From an uncultured Klebsiella sp. (GTDB lineage Bacteria > Pseudomonadota > Gammaproteobacteria > Enterobacterales > Enterobacteriaceae), in contig CABUCP010000011.1 in the NCBI GenBank assembly GCA_902490055.1, forward strand, positions 1 through 18,067: DNA of 18,067 nucleotides. The letters run 5' to 3'. A program made the position numbers and the translations under genes. The notes below the pieces were generated by a model. The model was not told where the DNA came from. It made no database searches and saw only the letters and a list, made by a program, of their open reading frames with translations. Numbering within the stretch: the first letter of the stretch is position 1; each line of letters begins with the position of its first letter. Of the stretch, positions 1 through 9,896 are shown one piece after another.

Positions 1-1
1 A

Positions 2-1066
2 TTGTGTTGTTTAACGTTTTATACGCCCGATTTAGGCTATAGCGGTAAGTTAATTTATGCCTATGTTTCTTATACTTTATTATCCTTAGTGTATACCGCT
101 ATTAACGTACCGTACTGCGCGATGATTAATAATATCTCCAATGACTCCCGGGAGCGGGTATCGCTGCAGTCGTGGCGCTTTGCGCTAAGCACCTTAGGCG
201 GCCTGATCGTTTCGCTGACCGCATTGCCGCTGGTGGCTTGGCTGGGGAAAGGAAACCTGCAAAACGGGTATTTCTATACCATGATGGTGATGGGCGGTCT
301 GAGTATCGTCCTGTTCTTTATCTGTTTTGGCCTGACTAAAGAGCGTTACTCCACGGACATCGCGGTCAATAATCAGAGCAGCATTCTTGATGATCTGAAA
401 ACTCTACTGGGCAACAAGGACTGGCGTATTTTATTTGCGCTGAACGTCGTGAACCTGATTGCCGTGCTGTTCAAAGGCGGCACCACGCTTTATTACGTCA
501 ATAATATTATGGGGCGCGCGGATCTTAGCAGCCTGCTATTGACCACCACGTTGGCTTCCGGGGTACTTGGCGCGATGCTGTCGCCGTTCATTTTTAAGAA
601 CATCGATAAGGTTAAGGGCTTCAAGCTTTCGATGGCGCTGGAGGCGGTGCTATTGATAGCGATGTATTTCGTCCCGGCAGGCCACGTCGGCGCCATTTTC
701 GCGCTGGTGATTATCATCAATATTATCCAGCTGGCGGCGACGCCGCTGCAGTGGAGTATGCTCTCCGACATTATTGATGCTGAAGAGAAGCGCAGCGGCA
801 AGAAGTTGAGCGGAATTGTCTTCTCAACCAATCTGTTTGCGATCAAGCTGGGGATTGCCATCGGCGGCGCGCTGGTCGGCTATTTGCTGGCGTGGGGGGA
901 TTATGTCGGCGGCGCCGCGCAGCAATCGGCCTCGGCGCTGCAGATGATTAAACTGCTGTTTACCGTCTTCCCGGGCCTGCTGGTGGCGCTGTTGATTGTG
1001 ATTATGAATCGCTACAGTCTGGATGATAAACGTCTGTCGCGCCTGGCGCAGGAAAGCGGGAGATAA
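2..1066 (+). CDS. GPH-family sugar:cation symporter (MFS), 5' end outside window
   Basis: Inner-membrane secondary transporter of the glycoside-pentoside-hexuronide:cation symporter family (MelB/UidB/YicJ type). It likely imports a sugar or glycoside with Na+ or H+. The frame is open to the left edge, so the first codon shown (TTG) is not the real start; relatives are about 460 residues and only 354 are visible, so roughly 100 N-terminal residues lie outside. Recognition rests on the block YTLLSLVYTAINVPYCAM followed by a conserved SLQSWRF motif, on many hydrophobic segments, and on a late TPLQWSMLSDIIDAEE block equivalent to the TPIQWVMMSDTVDYGE stretch of YicJ. The substrate cannot be read from the sequence. 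The first 120 bases are clearly poorer in GC than the rest. The gene stands 76 bases before rlmG on the same strand, with no functional link. The family call is firm; no symbol is justified. Confidence 0.85.
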   Translation: MCCLTFYTPDLGYSGKLIYAYVSYTLLSLVYTAINVPYCAMINNISNDSRERVSLQSWRFALSTLGGLIVSLTALPLVAWLGKGNLQNGYFYTMMVMGGLSIVLFFICFGLTKERYSTDIAVNNQSSILDDLKTLLGNKDWRILFALNVVNLIAVLFKGGTTLYYVNNIMGRADLSSLLLTTTLASGVLGAMLSPFIFKNIDKVKGFKLSMALEAVLLIAMYFVPAGHVGAIFALVIIINIIQLAATPLQWSMLSDIIDAEEKRSGKKLSGIVFSTNLFAIKLGIAIGGALVGYLLAWGDYVGGAAQQSASALQMIKLLFTVFPGLLVALLIVIMNRYSLDDKRLSRLAQESGR

Positions 1067-1089
1067 TCGACGGATCTCTATTCAACTGG

Positions 1090-1119
1090 GCGAAGTTTGC
1101 GTATAAACTCGCGGGTTTT
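1090..1119 (+). terminator. Weak candidate terminator after the transporter gene
   Basis: GCGAAGTTT at 1090-1098 can pair with AAACTCGC at 1105-1112 (one bulged A, six-base loop). Four Ts follow closely at 1116-1119. It lies 24 bases after the stop codon of the transporter. The stem is short and rich in A-T pairs, so it would be inefficient. The same bases include TATAAA at 1102-1107, which could instead be a -10 element for rlmG. Confidence 0.3.
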
Positions 1120-1142
1120 AGTATTCCGGAGGCGGAGAGGCG

Positions 1143-2273
1143 ATGAGCCAGGTAGAGTTAAACGGTGAGTTATTCACATTAGAGCGGTTCCCACCTAACG
1201 CTGAAGAAGAAGCGCTTCAGGCATGGGAAGCGGCGGATGAATATCTGCTGCAACAGGTGAATGACGTCGACGGCCTGACGCTCATCTTCAACGACGGCTT
1301 CGGCGCAATCTCCTGCGCGCTGGCGGAGCGCAACCCGGTCAGCATCAACGATTCCTATATTTCCGAGCTGGCGACCCGCCATAACCTGCGGATGAACGGT
1401 ATCGATGAAGAGAGCGTGCGCTTTCAGGATAGCCTGAGCCCGCTGCCGGCCGCGCCGGCGCTGGTGCTGATTAAGGTGCCGAAACAGCTGGCCCTGCTGG
1501 AACAACAGCTGCGCGCGCTACGCGAAGTGGTGACGCCGGAAACCCGCATCATCGCGGCGGCGAAAGCCCGTGATGTGCACAACTCGACGCTGGCGTTGTT
1601 TGAAAAAATCCTCGGCACCACGACGACCTCGCTGGCGTGGAAAAAAGCGCGTTTGATTCACTGCGTTTTCACCGCGCCTAAACTTGCCGATGCGCCGCAA
1701 ACCTACAGCTGGAAGCTGGACGGTACGCCGTGGACTATCCATAACCATGCCAACGTTTTTGCCCGCAGCGGCCTGGATATCGGCGCGCGCTTTTTCCTCG
1801 AACATCTGCCGTCCGATTTGGAAGGCGAGATCGCCGATCTCGGCTGCGGCAACGGGGTGATTGGCCTGCAGGCGCTGGCGCAGAACCCGAACGCCAGCGT
1901 GATGTTTACCGATGAGTCGCATATGGCGGTGGCTTCCAGCCGTTTGAACGTCGAGCATAACTTGCCGGAAGATATTGAGCGCTGCGAATTTATGGTGAAC
2001 AACTCGCTCTCCGGAATTGAACCGGATCGCTTTACGGCGATTCTGTGCAATCCGCCGTTCCATCAGCAGCACGCGATTACCGATCATATTGCCTGGCAGA
2101 TGTTTAACGACGCCCGCCGTAGCCTGAAATACGGCGGCGAGCTGTACGTCGTCGGCAACCGCCACCTCGACTATTTCCGTAAACTGAAGCGCGCTTTCGG
2201 CAACTGCACCACCATTGCGACCAACAATAAGTTCGTGGTTTTGAAAACAACCAAGGTGCGCAAGCAGCGCTGA
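1143..2273 (+). CDS. rlmG: 23S rRNA (guanine-1835-N2)-methyltransferase RlmG
   Basis: RlmG (formerly YgjO) transfers a methyl group from S-adenosylmethionine to N2 of G1835 of 23S rRNA. At 376 residues it is almost the same length as the E. coli protein (378). The N-terminal half (about 1-180) is the degenerate methyltransferase-like RNA-recognition domain; it keeps [14 protein letters not shown] at 25-38. The C-terminal half is the catalytic Rossmann domain, with the SAM-binding motif [10 protein letters not shown] at 232-241 and the N2-guanine methylase motif NPPF at 303-306. A purine-rich ribosome-binding stretch (GGAGG at 1128-1132 and GGAGAGG at 1134-1140) sits just before the ATG, which fixes the start. 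The gene converges on fadH across a REP pair. In E. coli K-12 the toxin-antitoxin genes higBA lie in that gap; they are absent here. The protein call is secure. Confidence 0.97.
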   Translation: MSQVELNGELFTLERFPPNAEEEALQAWEAADEYLLQQVNDVDGLTLIFNDGFGAISCALAERNPVSINDSYISELATRHNLRMNGIDEESVRFQDSLSPLPAAPALVLIKVPKQLALLEQQLRALREVVTPETRIIAAAKARDVHNSTLALFEKILGTTTTSLAWKKARLIHCVFTAPKLADAPQTYSWKLDGTPWTIHNHANVFARSGLDIGARFFLEHLPSDLEGEIADLGCGNGVIGLQALAQNPNASVMFTDESHMAVASSRLNVEHNLPEDIERCEFMVNNSLSGIEPDRFTAILCNPPFHQQHAITDHIAWQMFNDARRSLKYGGELYVVGNRHLDYFRKLKRAFGNCTTIATNNKFVVLKTTKVRKQR

Positions 2274-2290
2274 TGCATGTCGCTGTTACC

Positions 2291-2375
2291 CCCCGGCTTG
2301 CGGCTGCGCCTTAGCCGGGCTACCGCCCGGGATTATCGTGGTAGCCCGGGGAAGGCGCATCGCGCCGCCCCCGGG
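2291..2375. repeat. BIME: two inverted REP units between rlmG and fadH
   Basis: Two REP-like units face each other. The first, on the plus strand at 2291-2323, ends in GCCTTAGCCGGGCTAC. The second, at 2341-2375, starts GTAGCCCGGGGAAGGCGC and is the same unit on the minus strand. CCGGGCTACC (2315-2324) and GGTAGCCCGG (2340-2349) form a perfect ten-base stem around a 15-base loop, and TGCGCC (2305-2310) pairs further out with GGCGCA (2354-2359). Both units match the general enterobacterial REP pattern (GC-rich palindrome, inner CTTA, terminal CTAC). Position between the 3' ends of convergent genes is typical. Such pairs can stabilise transcript ends, attenuate read-through and bind gyrase or IHF; none of this can be read here. 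Confidence 0.8.
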
Positions 2376-2381
2376 ACAGCG

Positions 2382-4456
<2,075 letters not shown>

Positions 4457-4524
4457 GCCGTCGCGGAGAAAAAGGGAAAAGGGGAGTGCGGTGATTGTGA
4501 TGGGATTCAAAGAACGATGAGTGG

Positions 4525-4552
4525 TTTCTCCTCCCGCGGTGGGGAGGAGAAA
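4525..4552. repeat. Strong hairpin between lsrK and fadH, no U-tract after it
   Basis: TTTCTCCTCCC (4525-4535) and GGGAGGAGAAA (4542-4552) form a perfect eleven-base stem with a six-base loop. It starts 12 bases after the lsrK stop codon in the direction of transcription. Read on the minus strand, the second arm is followed by CCACTCATCG, so there is no run of U and it is not a standard intrinsic terminator. On the plus strand it is followed by A-rich DNA. It may protect the lsrK mRNA end, or partly block transcription into fadH. Confidence 0.6.
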
Positions 4553-4563
4553 AAGAAGATGGA

Positions 4564-6150
4564 CTATGGCGTTGCGCGCTGGCGGCGCTCCAGGCCCGGC
4601 GCTTGCCACATCGAAGTGGTCAGCCCGCTGTCCACCAGCCCCAACTGATCGGCGTACACCGTCTGCCACTTGCTCATCATCTCCTGATACAGCTCGCGAT
4701 GCTGCGGATTGGGCGTGAAGACCCGATGCCAGCTCACCAGTTTTTCCCCGGCGCTGGCCATATCGCTATACAGCCCGGCGCCGGTTCCGGCGGCAATGGC
4801 GCAGCCGAGGGCGGTGGCTTCGCGGACCACCGGCACCCGTACCGGCAGGCCGGTGACATCACTAAGGATCTGGCTCCACAGCGCCCCCTTCGAGCCGCCG
4901 CCGGCAAACACCAGACTCTCGAATGTCACCCCGGAGAACTGCGAGATCTGTGCGAGGTTGCAGGCGGAGACAATCGCCGCATTCTCCTCCAGCGCGCGGA
5001 ACAGGGTCGCTTTATTGCACTTTTCCGGATCGATGGACAGGTTAATAAACGATGGCGCGGCGTGGTACCACTGCTTAAAGTGCATGGCATCGGAAAAGAT
5101 CGGCATCACGCCGTGGGAGCCGGCGGGCACGCGGCTGGCCATCTCCTCCAGCAGCGAATAGGCATCGACGCCGAGTCGTTCGGCAATCAGCTTTTCTTCG
5201 GCGCAGAAGGCATCGCGGAACCAGCGCATGGTCAGGCCGGTAAAGAAGCTGATCGACTCCGCCTGCGCCATCCCGGGGATCACATGCGGATTTACGCGAA
5301 TGTTCATTTCCGGATCGGTGCGCACCTGCGGCAGATTCACCACCTGCTGCCAGAAAGTGCCGCCAAGCACCGCGGTTTGCCCGGCACGCACCACGCCGAG
5401 CCCCAGACAGCCGAGCTGGACGTCGCCGCCGCCCATCACCACCGGCGTGCCGACGCGCAGGCCGCTCTGCTGAGCCGCCGTTGCGGTTACGGCGCCTAAT
5501 ACCGTGCCTGTTTCCTTCACCGGAGAAAGAATATCGGCGCGCAGCCCGGCCATATCCAGCAGCGCCGGGCGCCAATCGCGGCTGAACAGGTCAAGCATAC
5601 CGGTGGTGCCGGCGTTGGACGGGTCGACCGCCAGCTCGCCGGATAGCTTCGCCGCCAGCCAATCGCTAATCATGGTAATGGTCGCCGCCTTGCGGTAAAT
5701 ATCCGGACGATGGTGCGCCAGCCACAGCAGGCGCGGCATGGCGCTCAGCGCCAGTGTCTGGCCGGAAACGCCGTACACCTCGGATTCAAAGCGGTAATCG
5801 TGGATCTCTTTGAGCTCCGCCACTTCTCGGCTGGCGCGGGCATCGACGTTGGCGCAGGCCCAGATCGCATCGCCGTTGCGGTCATAGAGGACGATCCCTT
5901 CGCGCATCGAGCAGCAGGCGACGGACTGGATGTCCGCGGGGGAGAGGCGGGCGGCGTCGAGCGCCTGGCGGATGCACTGGCAGGCCAGCTGCCAGTTGGT
6001 GGTGAGGTCGAACTCCATCGAGCCGGGGACGTTATCGATGCTCAGATGCTTCCATTCGGCCTGGCCCACCGCCAGCTGGCGGCCATTGAGATCGAAAATA
6101 ACCGCCCGAATGCTGCCGGTCCCGGCATCTAACGCTAACAGGTAACTCAT
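4564..6150 (-). CDS. lsrK: Autoinducer-2 kinase LsrK
   Basis: LsrK phosphorylates the ring-opened form of AI-2 (DPD) with ATP in the cytoplasm. This traps the signal and makes the inducer that binds LsrR. It is an FGGY-family carbohydrate kinase: the N-terminal phosphate-binding motif [13 protein letters not shown] is at 8-20, GGGDVQ at 240-245 carries the likely catalytic base D243, and FAGGGSKG at 415-422 is the C-terminal nucleotide-binding loop. Length is 528 residues against about 530 in E. coli. The start here is at the conserved core, so the N-terminus is about a dozen residues shorter, while a basic tail (ERRQRATP) extends the C-terminus. The ATG has GAGG eight bases upstream. It follows lsrR by 37 bases and is surely co-transcribed. 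In E. coli its activity is inhibited by HPr, linking it to sugar supply; that is knowledge of the family. Confidence 0.96.
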   Translation of the reverse strand: MSYLLALDAGTGSIRAVIFDLNGRQLAVGQAEWKHLSIDNVPGSMEFDLTTNWQLACQCIRQALDAARLSPADIQSVACCSMREGIVLYDRNGDAIWACANVDARASREVAELKEIHDYRFESEVYGVSGQTLALSAMPRLLWLAHHRPDIYRKAATITMISDWLAAKLSGELAVDPSNAGTTGMLDLFSRDWRPALLDMAGLRADILSPVKETGTVLGAVTATAAQQSGLRVGTPVVMGGGDVQLGCLGLGVVRAGQTAVLGGTFWQQVVNLPQVRTDPEMNIRVNPHVIPGMAQAESISFFTGLTMRWFRDAFCAEEKLIAERLGVDAYSLLEEMASRVPAGSHGVMPIFSDAMHFKQWYHAAPSFINLSIDPEKCNKATLFRALEENAAIVSACNLAQISQFSGVTFESLVFAGGGSKGALWSQILSDVTGLPVRVPVVREATALGCAIAAGTGAGLYSDMASAGEKLVSWHRVFTPNPQHRELYQEMMSKWQTVYADQLGLVDSGLTTSMWQAPGLERRQRATP

Positions 6151-6187
6151 GACATGCGCCTCGCTGTTGTCGCGCGACGCAGGGCCG

Positions 6188-7159
6188 TCAGGAGGCCAGC
6201 GTGAGCACCGCGCGTGCTGTTGTCTCTTCCGTTACCAGGCCATTGATGCGTTTGCCGACAAGGGCGGCATAAATCGCCTGCGCTTTTTCTTCCCCCCCGG
6301 CGACGCCGACGATGGTCGGCAGCTGCGCCAGTTCATCGAGGGTCACGCCGAGAAGTTCACGATGGATCTCCAGTCCTTCTACCGGCCGGCCGTCGGCCTG
6401 CAGGAAATAACCTAAAATGTCGCCGACCGCGCCTTTGCGCGCGTACATCAGCTGTTCGCCCTCGCTGATATAGCCGGAGCGTAAAATCGTGGCGTCGCGC
6501 CGCTGATCGATGGCGCCAATGCCGACGACCGCCGCGTCCGCCGCCGTCGCCGCCAGCATCACGTCGCGCACGCTTGATTCGCGGCGCAGGATCTCGGCGA
6601 CGTCCGCCGAAGAGACCCGCAGCGGTGCCGGAATAATGCTGACGCTGCAGGCGGCATCAAGCTGACCGATACCGGTCATGTAGGGGCCGACGCCGCCGGA
6701 GAGGGTCACCAGCCGCACCTGCTGCGAACCAATAAAGCCGCTGAGATGCTGCAGGCAGCTCATGGTGGCTTCGCCGAAACCAACCGCCAGCAACTGCCCC
6801 GGCTGCAGAATGCCCATCAGCGACTGCGCCGCGCCGATGCCCAGCCGGGTATTCATCGGCGGGGTGTTGAGCGCCGGCAGCACGCGGGCGATCTTGAGGC
6901 CAAAACGCTGCTGCAGTTCGCTCTCCAGCGCCAGGCAGCCTTCATAGCGCGAATTGATCTGCACGCGGATCACCCCGGACTGGCGGCCTTTCTCCAGCAG
7001 ACGGGAAATCTTCAGCCGCGGCAGCCCTAAACGCTCGCCGATGTCGTTCTGCGTCAGACCGTCGTGGTAGTAACACCACGCCACCCGCGCCACCAGCTCT
7101 TCCTCGGCCAACGCCAGCCCGGCGTAGCGGCTTTCTTCCGTAATGCGTTTTTCGCTCAT
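6188..7159 (-). CDS. lsrR: LsrR, repressor of the lsr operon
   Basis: LsrR represses both lsrRK and lsrACDBFG and is released by phospho-AI-2. It is a SorC/DeoR-type regulator of 323 residues (E. coli: 317). The N-terminal helix-turn-helix spans about 22-62, with the likely turn and recognition helix in [21 protein letters not shown] region (35-55). The rest is the sugar-phosphate-binding, tetramer-forming effector domain, with conserved glycine-rich stretches such as VGFGEATMS and TLSGGVGPY. The ATG at 7159 has only a weak AGAG eight bases upstream. A probable operator begins four bases from the start codon, so the repressor would shut off its own gene at the promoter and leader. It is first in the lsrR-lsrK transcript and divergent from lsrA, the usual layout. 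Confidence 0.96.
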   Translation of the reverse strand: MSEKRITEESRYAGLALAEEELVARVAWCYYHDGLTQNDIGERLGLPRLKISRLLEKGRQSGVIRVQINSRYEGCLALESELQQRFGLKIARVLPALNTPPMNTRLGIGAAQSLMGILQPGQLLAVGFGEATMSCLQHLSGFIGSQQVRLVTLSGGVGPYMTGIGQLDAACSVSIIPAPLRVSSADVAEILRRESSVRDVMLAATAADAAVVGIGAIDQRRDATILRSGYISEGEQLMYARKGAVGDILGYFLQADGRPVEGLEIHRELLGVTLDELAQLPTIVGVAGGEEKAQAIYAALVGKRINGLVTEETTARAVLTLAS

Positions 7160-7163
7160 AAAT

Positions 7164-7196
7164 TGAACTCTTATAAAAATTTAGATCATATGTTCG
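7164..7196. promoter_or_regulatory. Probable LsrR operator, lsrR side
   Basis: An AT-rich 33-base element runs from TGAAC (7164-7168) to GTTCG (7192-7196), with 23 bases between TGAAC and GTTC. It matches the lsrA-side element at 22 of 33 positions in the same orientation, including the shared blocks TAAAA/TTAAA near the middle and ATCAT-TGTTC at the right. It covers the best -10 candidate for lsrR and the leader up to the start codon. Assignment to LsrR is inferred from position and from the paired copy. Confidence 0.6.
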
Positions 7197-7213
7197 TTAT
7201 TGCGCGGTCGGAA
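7185..7213 (-). promoter_or_regulatory. Candidate lsrR-lsrK promoter
   Basis: Read on the minus strand, TATGAT (7190-7185) matches the -10 consensus at five of six positions. The hexamer 17 bases upstream, TTCCGA (7213-7208), matches the -35 consensus only at three. A CRP-like box centred near 7223.5 would fall roughly 42-45 bases upstream of the expected start, as in a class II CRP promoter that compensates for a poor -35. The -10 lies inside the lsrR-side operator. Confidence 0.45.
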
Positions 7214-7215
7214 AG

Positions 7216-7231
7216 TGTGAGCCGACTGGCA
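7216..7231. promoter_or_regulatory. Candidate CRP box, lsrR side
   Basis: TGTGA, six bases, TGGCA. The left half is perfect to the CRP consensus TGTGA-N6-TCACA and the right half agrees at three of five positions. CRP control of lsr is established in E. coli and Salmonella. The match alone is weak; position behind the lsrR promoter supports it. Confidence 0.4.
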
Positions 7232-7285
7232 AAATGGATCTTTCATCGCTGGCGCCTTTTTTCCTGACGATCTAAAGCACCAAAC

Positions 7286-7301
7286 TGTGATCTTCGCACG
7301 G
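7286..7301. promoter_or_regulatory. Candidate CRP box, lsrA side
   Basis: ACTGTGATCTTCGCACGG holds a perfect left half-site, TGTGA with the favoured TCT after it, but a poor right half with the usual spacing. It is centred near 7293.5, about 37 bases before the lsrA-side operator. Activation of lsrACDBFG by cAMP-CRP is known in E. coli, so a site in this place is expected. Confidence 0.4.
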
Positions 7302-7313
7302 TTGTAAATATAG

Positions 7314-7343
7314 TTCACCGTCTACGCTTTTGAACATTATTAA
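7314..7343 (+). promoter_or_regulatory. Candidate lsrA promoter
   Basis: TTCACC (7314-7319) and TATTAA (7338-7343) each match the sigma-70 consensus at four of six positions and are 18 bases apart. The -10 would lie in the left part of the lsrA-side operator, which suits repression by LsrR. An alternative -10, TATAGT at 7309-7314, matches five of six but has only the CRP-like box in place of a -35. The start site cannot be fixed from sequence. Confidence 0.35.
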
Positions 7344-7363
7344 ATTTAAAAATCATTTGTTCA
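7331..7363. promoter_or_regulatory. Probable LsrR operator, lsrA side
   Basis: TGAACA (7331-7336) and TGTTCA (7358-7363) are a perfect inverted repeat around an AT-only or nearly AT-only centre that includes the palindrome TTAAATTTAA (7340-7349). The spacing between half-sites equals that of the lsrR-side element. Its right end is 14 bases before the lsrA ATG, next to the ribosome-binding site GAGG (7367-7370). Binding by LsrR is inferred; the family uses long, spaced inverted half-sites. Confidence 0.65.
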
Positions 7364-7377
7364 AATGAGGCGCGACG

Positions 7378-8865
7378 ATGAAGCCACTGCTTGAAGCTCG
7401 CCAAATCTGCAAACAGTTCTCCGGCGTTGCGGTGCTGAAAGGCATCGATTTCACGCTAGGCGCGGGCCAGGTGCATGCGCTGATGGGCGGCAACGGCGCG
7501 GGTAAATCGACGCTGATGAAGATCATTGCCGGCGTAGAAACGCCGGATAGCGGTGAACTGACGCTCGGCGAACGCGCGTTTGCGCGCCTCAACCCGGCGC
7601 TGGCTCATCAGCTGGGTATCTATCTGGTACCGCAGGAGCCGATGCTGTTTCCCAATCTCAGCGTGCGCGAAAACATTCTCTTCCGCCTGCCAAAGCGAGC
7701 GGATACCGCCGCGCGGCTGCAGGACAAACTGCAGCAGCTGAACTGTCAGATCAACCTTGACGCCAGCGGCAGCACGCTCGAAGTGGCCGATCAACAAATG
7801 GTCGAGATCCTGCGCGGGCTGATGCGCGAGGCGAAGATCCTGATCCTTGATGAACCCACCGCCTCATTAACGCCGGGCGAAACCGAGAGGCTGTTTCGCC
7901 AGATCCGCGCGTTACAGGCACTCGACGTTGGGATCGTCTTTATCTCGCACAAACTGCCCGAAATTCGCCAGCTTGCCAGCCATATTTCGGTGATGCGCGA
8001 CGGCGCGGTGGTGCTGAGCGGCGAGACCGCCGAGTACAGCGATGGCCAGCTGATTGGCGCGATGACGCCGGTCAGTCGCGACCACGCGCTCAGCGACACG
8101 CAAAAGCTGTGGCTGGCGCTGCCGGGCAACCGCCGCACCCAGGCGCAGGATTTTCCCGTGCTGCGGGTGGAAGATCTCACCGGCGAGGGTTTTATCGATC
8201 TCAACCTCGAGATCCGCGCCGGGGAGATCGTCGGCCTGGCGGGGCTGGTGGGTTCCGGGCGTACCGAATTTGCCGAAACCCTGTATGGCCTGCGCCCGCC
8301 GCGCGCCGGGCGAGTATGGCTGGAGAACCGCGAGATTAGCCATGACAGCTCCCGCGCCAGGCTGGCCAGCGGGCTGGTGTATCTCCCGGAAGATCGTCAG
8401 GTTTCGGGGCTATTTCTCGATGCGTCGGTACGCTGGAACACGGTGATGTTTAATCAGCCGTCGTGGTGGCAGCAGGAGAAAAGGGAAGCGGCGGTGGTCG
8501 AGCGCTATCACCGGGCGCTGGGCATCAAACTGGCGCATGGCGATCGCCCGGTGCGTACCCTCTCCGGCGGTAATCAGCAGAAGGTGCTGCTGGCGCGCTG
8601 TCTGGAGGCCAATCCGCTGCTGCTGATTGTCGATGAGCCGACGCGCGGCGTGGACGTTTCCGCCCGCGCCGATATTTATCAACTACTGAAAAGCGTCGCC
8701 GCGCAAAACGTGGCGGTGTTGATGATCTCTTCCGATCTTGATGAGTTCGTTGGCCTCGCTGACCGAGTGCTGGTGATGCATCAGGGCCGCTACAGCGGCG
8801 AACTGGCGCGGCAGGCGGTAACCGTCGATCGCATGATGACCCTGGCCTTCGGAGGGCAGGCATGA
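7378..8865 (+). CDS. lsrA: LsrA, ATPase of the AI-2 ABC importer
   Basis: LsrA powers AI-2 uptake through LsrC and LsrD and sits on the inner face of the membrane. It has two ATPase domains in one chain of 495 residues (E. coli: about 511), as in RbsA-type sugar importers. Domain 1 has Walker [10 protein letters not shown] at 37-45 and Walker [10 protein letters not shown] at 154-162, but its signature loop is degenerate (LEVADQQ at 134-140). Domain 2 has a degenerate Walker A, GLVGSGRT at 289-296 with R in place of the key lysine, but a canonical LSGGNQQ at 395-401 and Walker B IVDEPTRG at 417-424. GAGG lies seven bases before the ATG. It is the first gene of the operon; its stop codon overlaps the lsrC start in ATGA, which indicates coupled translation. 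Confidence 0.96.
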   Translation: MKPLLEARQICKQFSGVAVLKGIDFTLGAGQVHALMGGNGAGKSTLMKIIAGVETPDSGELTLGERAFARLNPALAHQLGIYLVPQEPMLFPNLSVRENILFRLPKRADTAARLQDKLQQLNCQINLDASGSTLEVADQQMVEILRGLMREAKILILDEPTASLTPGETERLFRQIRALQALDVGIVFISHKLPEIRQLASHISVMRDGAVVLSGETAEYSDGQLIGAMTPVSRDHALSDTQKLWLALPGNRRTQAQDFPVLRVEDLTGEGFIDLNLEIRAGEIVGLAGLVGSGRTEFAETLYGLRPPRAGRVWLENREISHDSSRARLASGLVYLPEDRQVSGLFLDASVRWNTVMFNQPSWWQQEKREAAVVERYHRALGIKLAHGDRPVRTLSGGNQQKVLLARCLEANPLLLIVDEPTRGVDVSARADIYQLLKSVAAQNVAVLMISSDLDEFVGLADRVLVMHQGRYSGELARQAVTVDRMMTLAFGGQA

Positions 8866-9896
8866 AAACGTTACTGAAAAATCGTGAGCTGAGCGCCTTC
8901 TTCGCCATCGTGGCGCTATTTGTGGTGCTGGTGGCACTTAACCCGGCCTATTTCAGCCTGCAGACGCTGGCGATGATTTTCGCCAGCTCGCAGATCCTCT
9001 GCCTGCTGGCGCTGGGCGCGACGCTGGTGATGCTAACCCGCAATATCGACGTGTCGGTAGGTTCGACCGTCGGGCTGTGCGCCATCGCCGTCGGCGTGGC
9101 GCTGAACAACGGTTACGGCCTGGTGACGGCTATCGTCTTCGCGTTGGCGATCGGCGCGCTGGCCGGGGCGTTTAACGGCCTGCTGGTGGTGGGCCTGCGC
9201 ATCCCGGCGATCGTCGCCACCCTTGGCACGCTGGGCCTGTATCGCGGGGTGATGCTGCTGTGGACCGGCGGTAAATGGATTGAAGGGTTGCCTGACAGCC
9301 TGAAATCGCTGTCGGAACCGGCTTTTATCGGCGTCTCGCCGTTGGGCTGGCTGGTACTGGCGCTGCTGCTGGCCGGCGGCTGGCTGCTGTCGCGTACCGC
9401 CTTTGGCCGCGATTTCTATGCCGTCGGCGATAATCTTGCCGCCGCGCGCCAGTTGGGCGTGGCGGTCAACCGCACGCGGATGCTGGCCTTTACCCTTAAC
9501 GGCATGCTGGCGGCCTGCGCCGGGATCGTCTTCGCCGCGCAGATTGGTTTTGTGCCTAATCAGACCGGCAGCGGCCTGGAAATGAAAGCCATCGCCGCCT
9601 GCGTACTGGGCGGGATATCGCTGCTCGGCGGCACCGGTACGCTGCTGGGGGCGTTTCTCGGCGCCTTTTTCCTCACCCAAATTGACACCGTACTGGTGTT
9701 GTTCCGCCTTCCCGCCTGGTGGAACGACTTTATCGCCGGCCTGGTGCTGCTCGGGGTACTGGTGCTCGATGGCCGCCTGCGTCAGGCCCTGGCCCGCCAG
9801 CAGCGGGCGCTGAAATACAGCCGTTTCCAGCCCGGTAACAAAGGGGGCAAGCAGGTCGCCCGCTTTCCCGAGCGCAAAAGCAAAGAGGTAGCCTGA
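8862..9896 (+). CDS. lsrC: LsrC, AI-2 importer permease
   Basis: One of two inner-membrane channel subunits of the AI-2 importer, in the RbsC/AraH family of sugar ABC permeases. The chain of 344 residues is hydrophobic for most of its length. It shares with LsrD the family block [19 protein letters not shown] (61-79) and, near 242-268, the cytoplasmic loop region that contacts the ATPase ([20 protein letters not shown]). The last 30 or so residues are a basic, non-membrane tail. The ATG overlaps the lsrA stop codon, and the stop codon is followed at once by the lsrD ATG, so the three genes are tightly coupled. The assignment to LsrC rather than LsrD follows from order and from the match of the next gene to LsrD. 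Confidence 0.95.
   Translation: MKTLLKNRELSAFFAIVALFVVLVALNPAYFSLQTLAMIFASSQILCLLALGATLVMLTRNIDVSVGSTVGLCAIAVGVALNNGYGLVTAIVFALAIGALAGAFNGLLVVGLRIPAIVATLGTLGLYRGVMLLWTGGKWIEGLPDSLKSLSEPAFIGVSPLGWLVLALLLAGGWLLSRTAFGRDFYAVGDNLAAARQLGVAVNRTRMLAFTLNGMLAACAGIVFAAQIGFVPNQTGSGLEMKAIAACVLGGISLLGGTGTLLGAFLGAFFLTQIDTVLVLFRLPAWWNDFIAGLVLLGVLVLDGRLRQALARQQRALKYSRFQPGNKGGKQVARFPERKSKEVA

Noticed and set aside
1518..2165. 215-codon frame antisense to rlmG
   Set aside because: Shadow of rlmG; no ribosome-binding site or family resemblance, and arginine/histidine-rich low-complexity composition.
4525..4552. Intrinsic terminator of lsrK
   Set aside because: The stem is strong but no U-run follows in the lsrK direction, so I list it as a hairpin only.
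4603..5499. 298-codon open frame antisense to lsrK
   Set aside because: It lies wholly opposite a firmly identified gene in GC-rich DNA, where antisense frames stay open by codon bias. The protein is rich in H, R, G and A with no recognisable domain.
9033..9680. 215-codon frame antisense to lsrC
   Set aside because: Shadow of a membrane-protein gene; composition dominated by Q, R, G and H, typical of reverse-strand artefacts.
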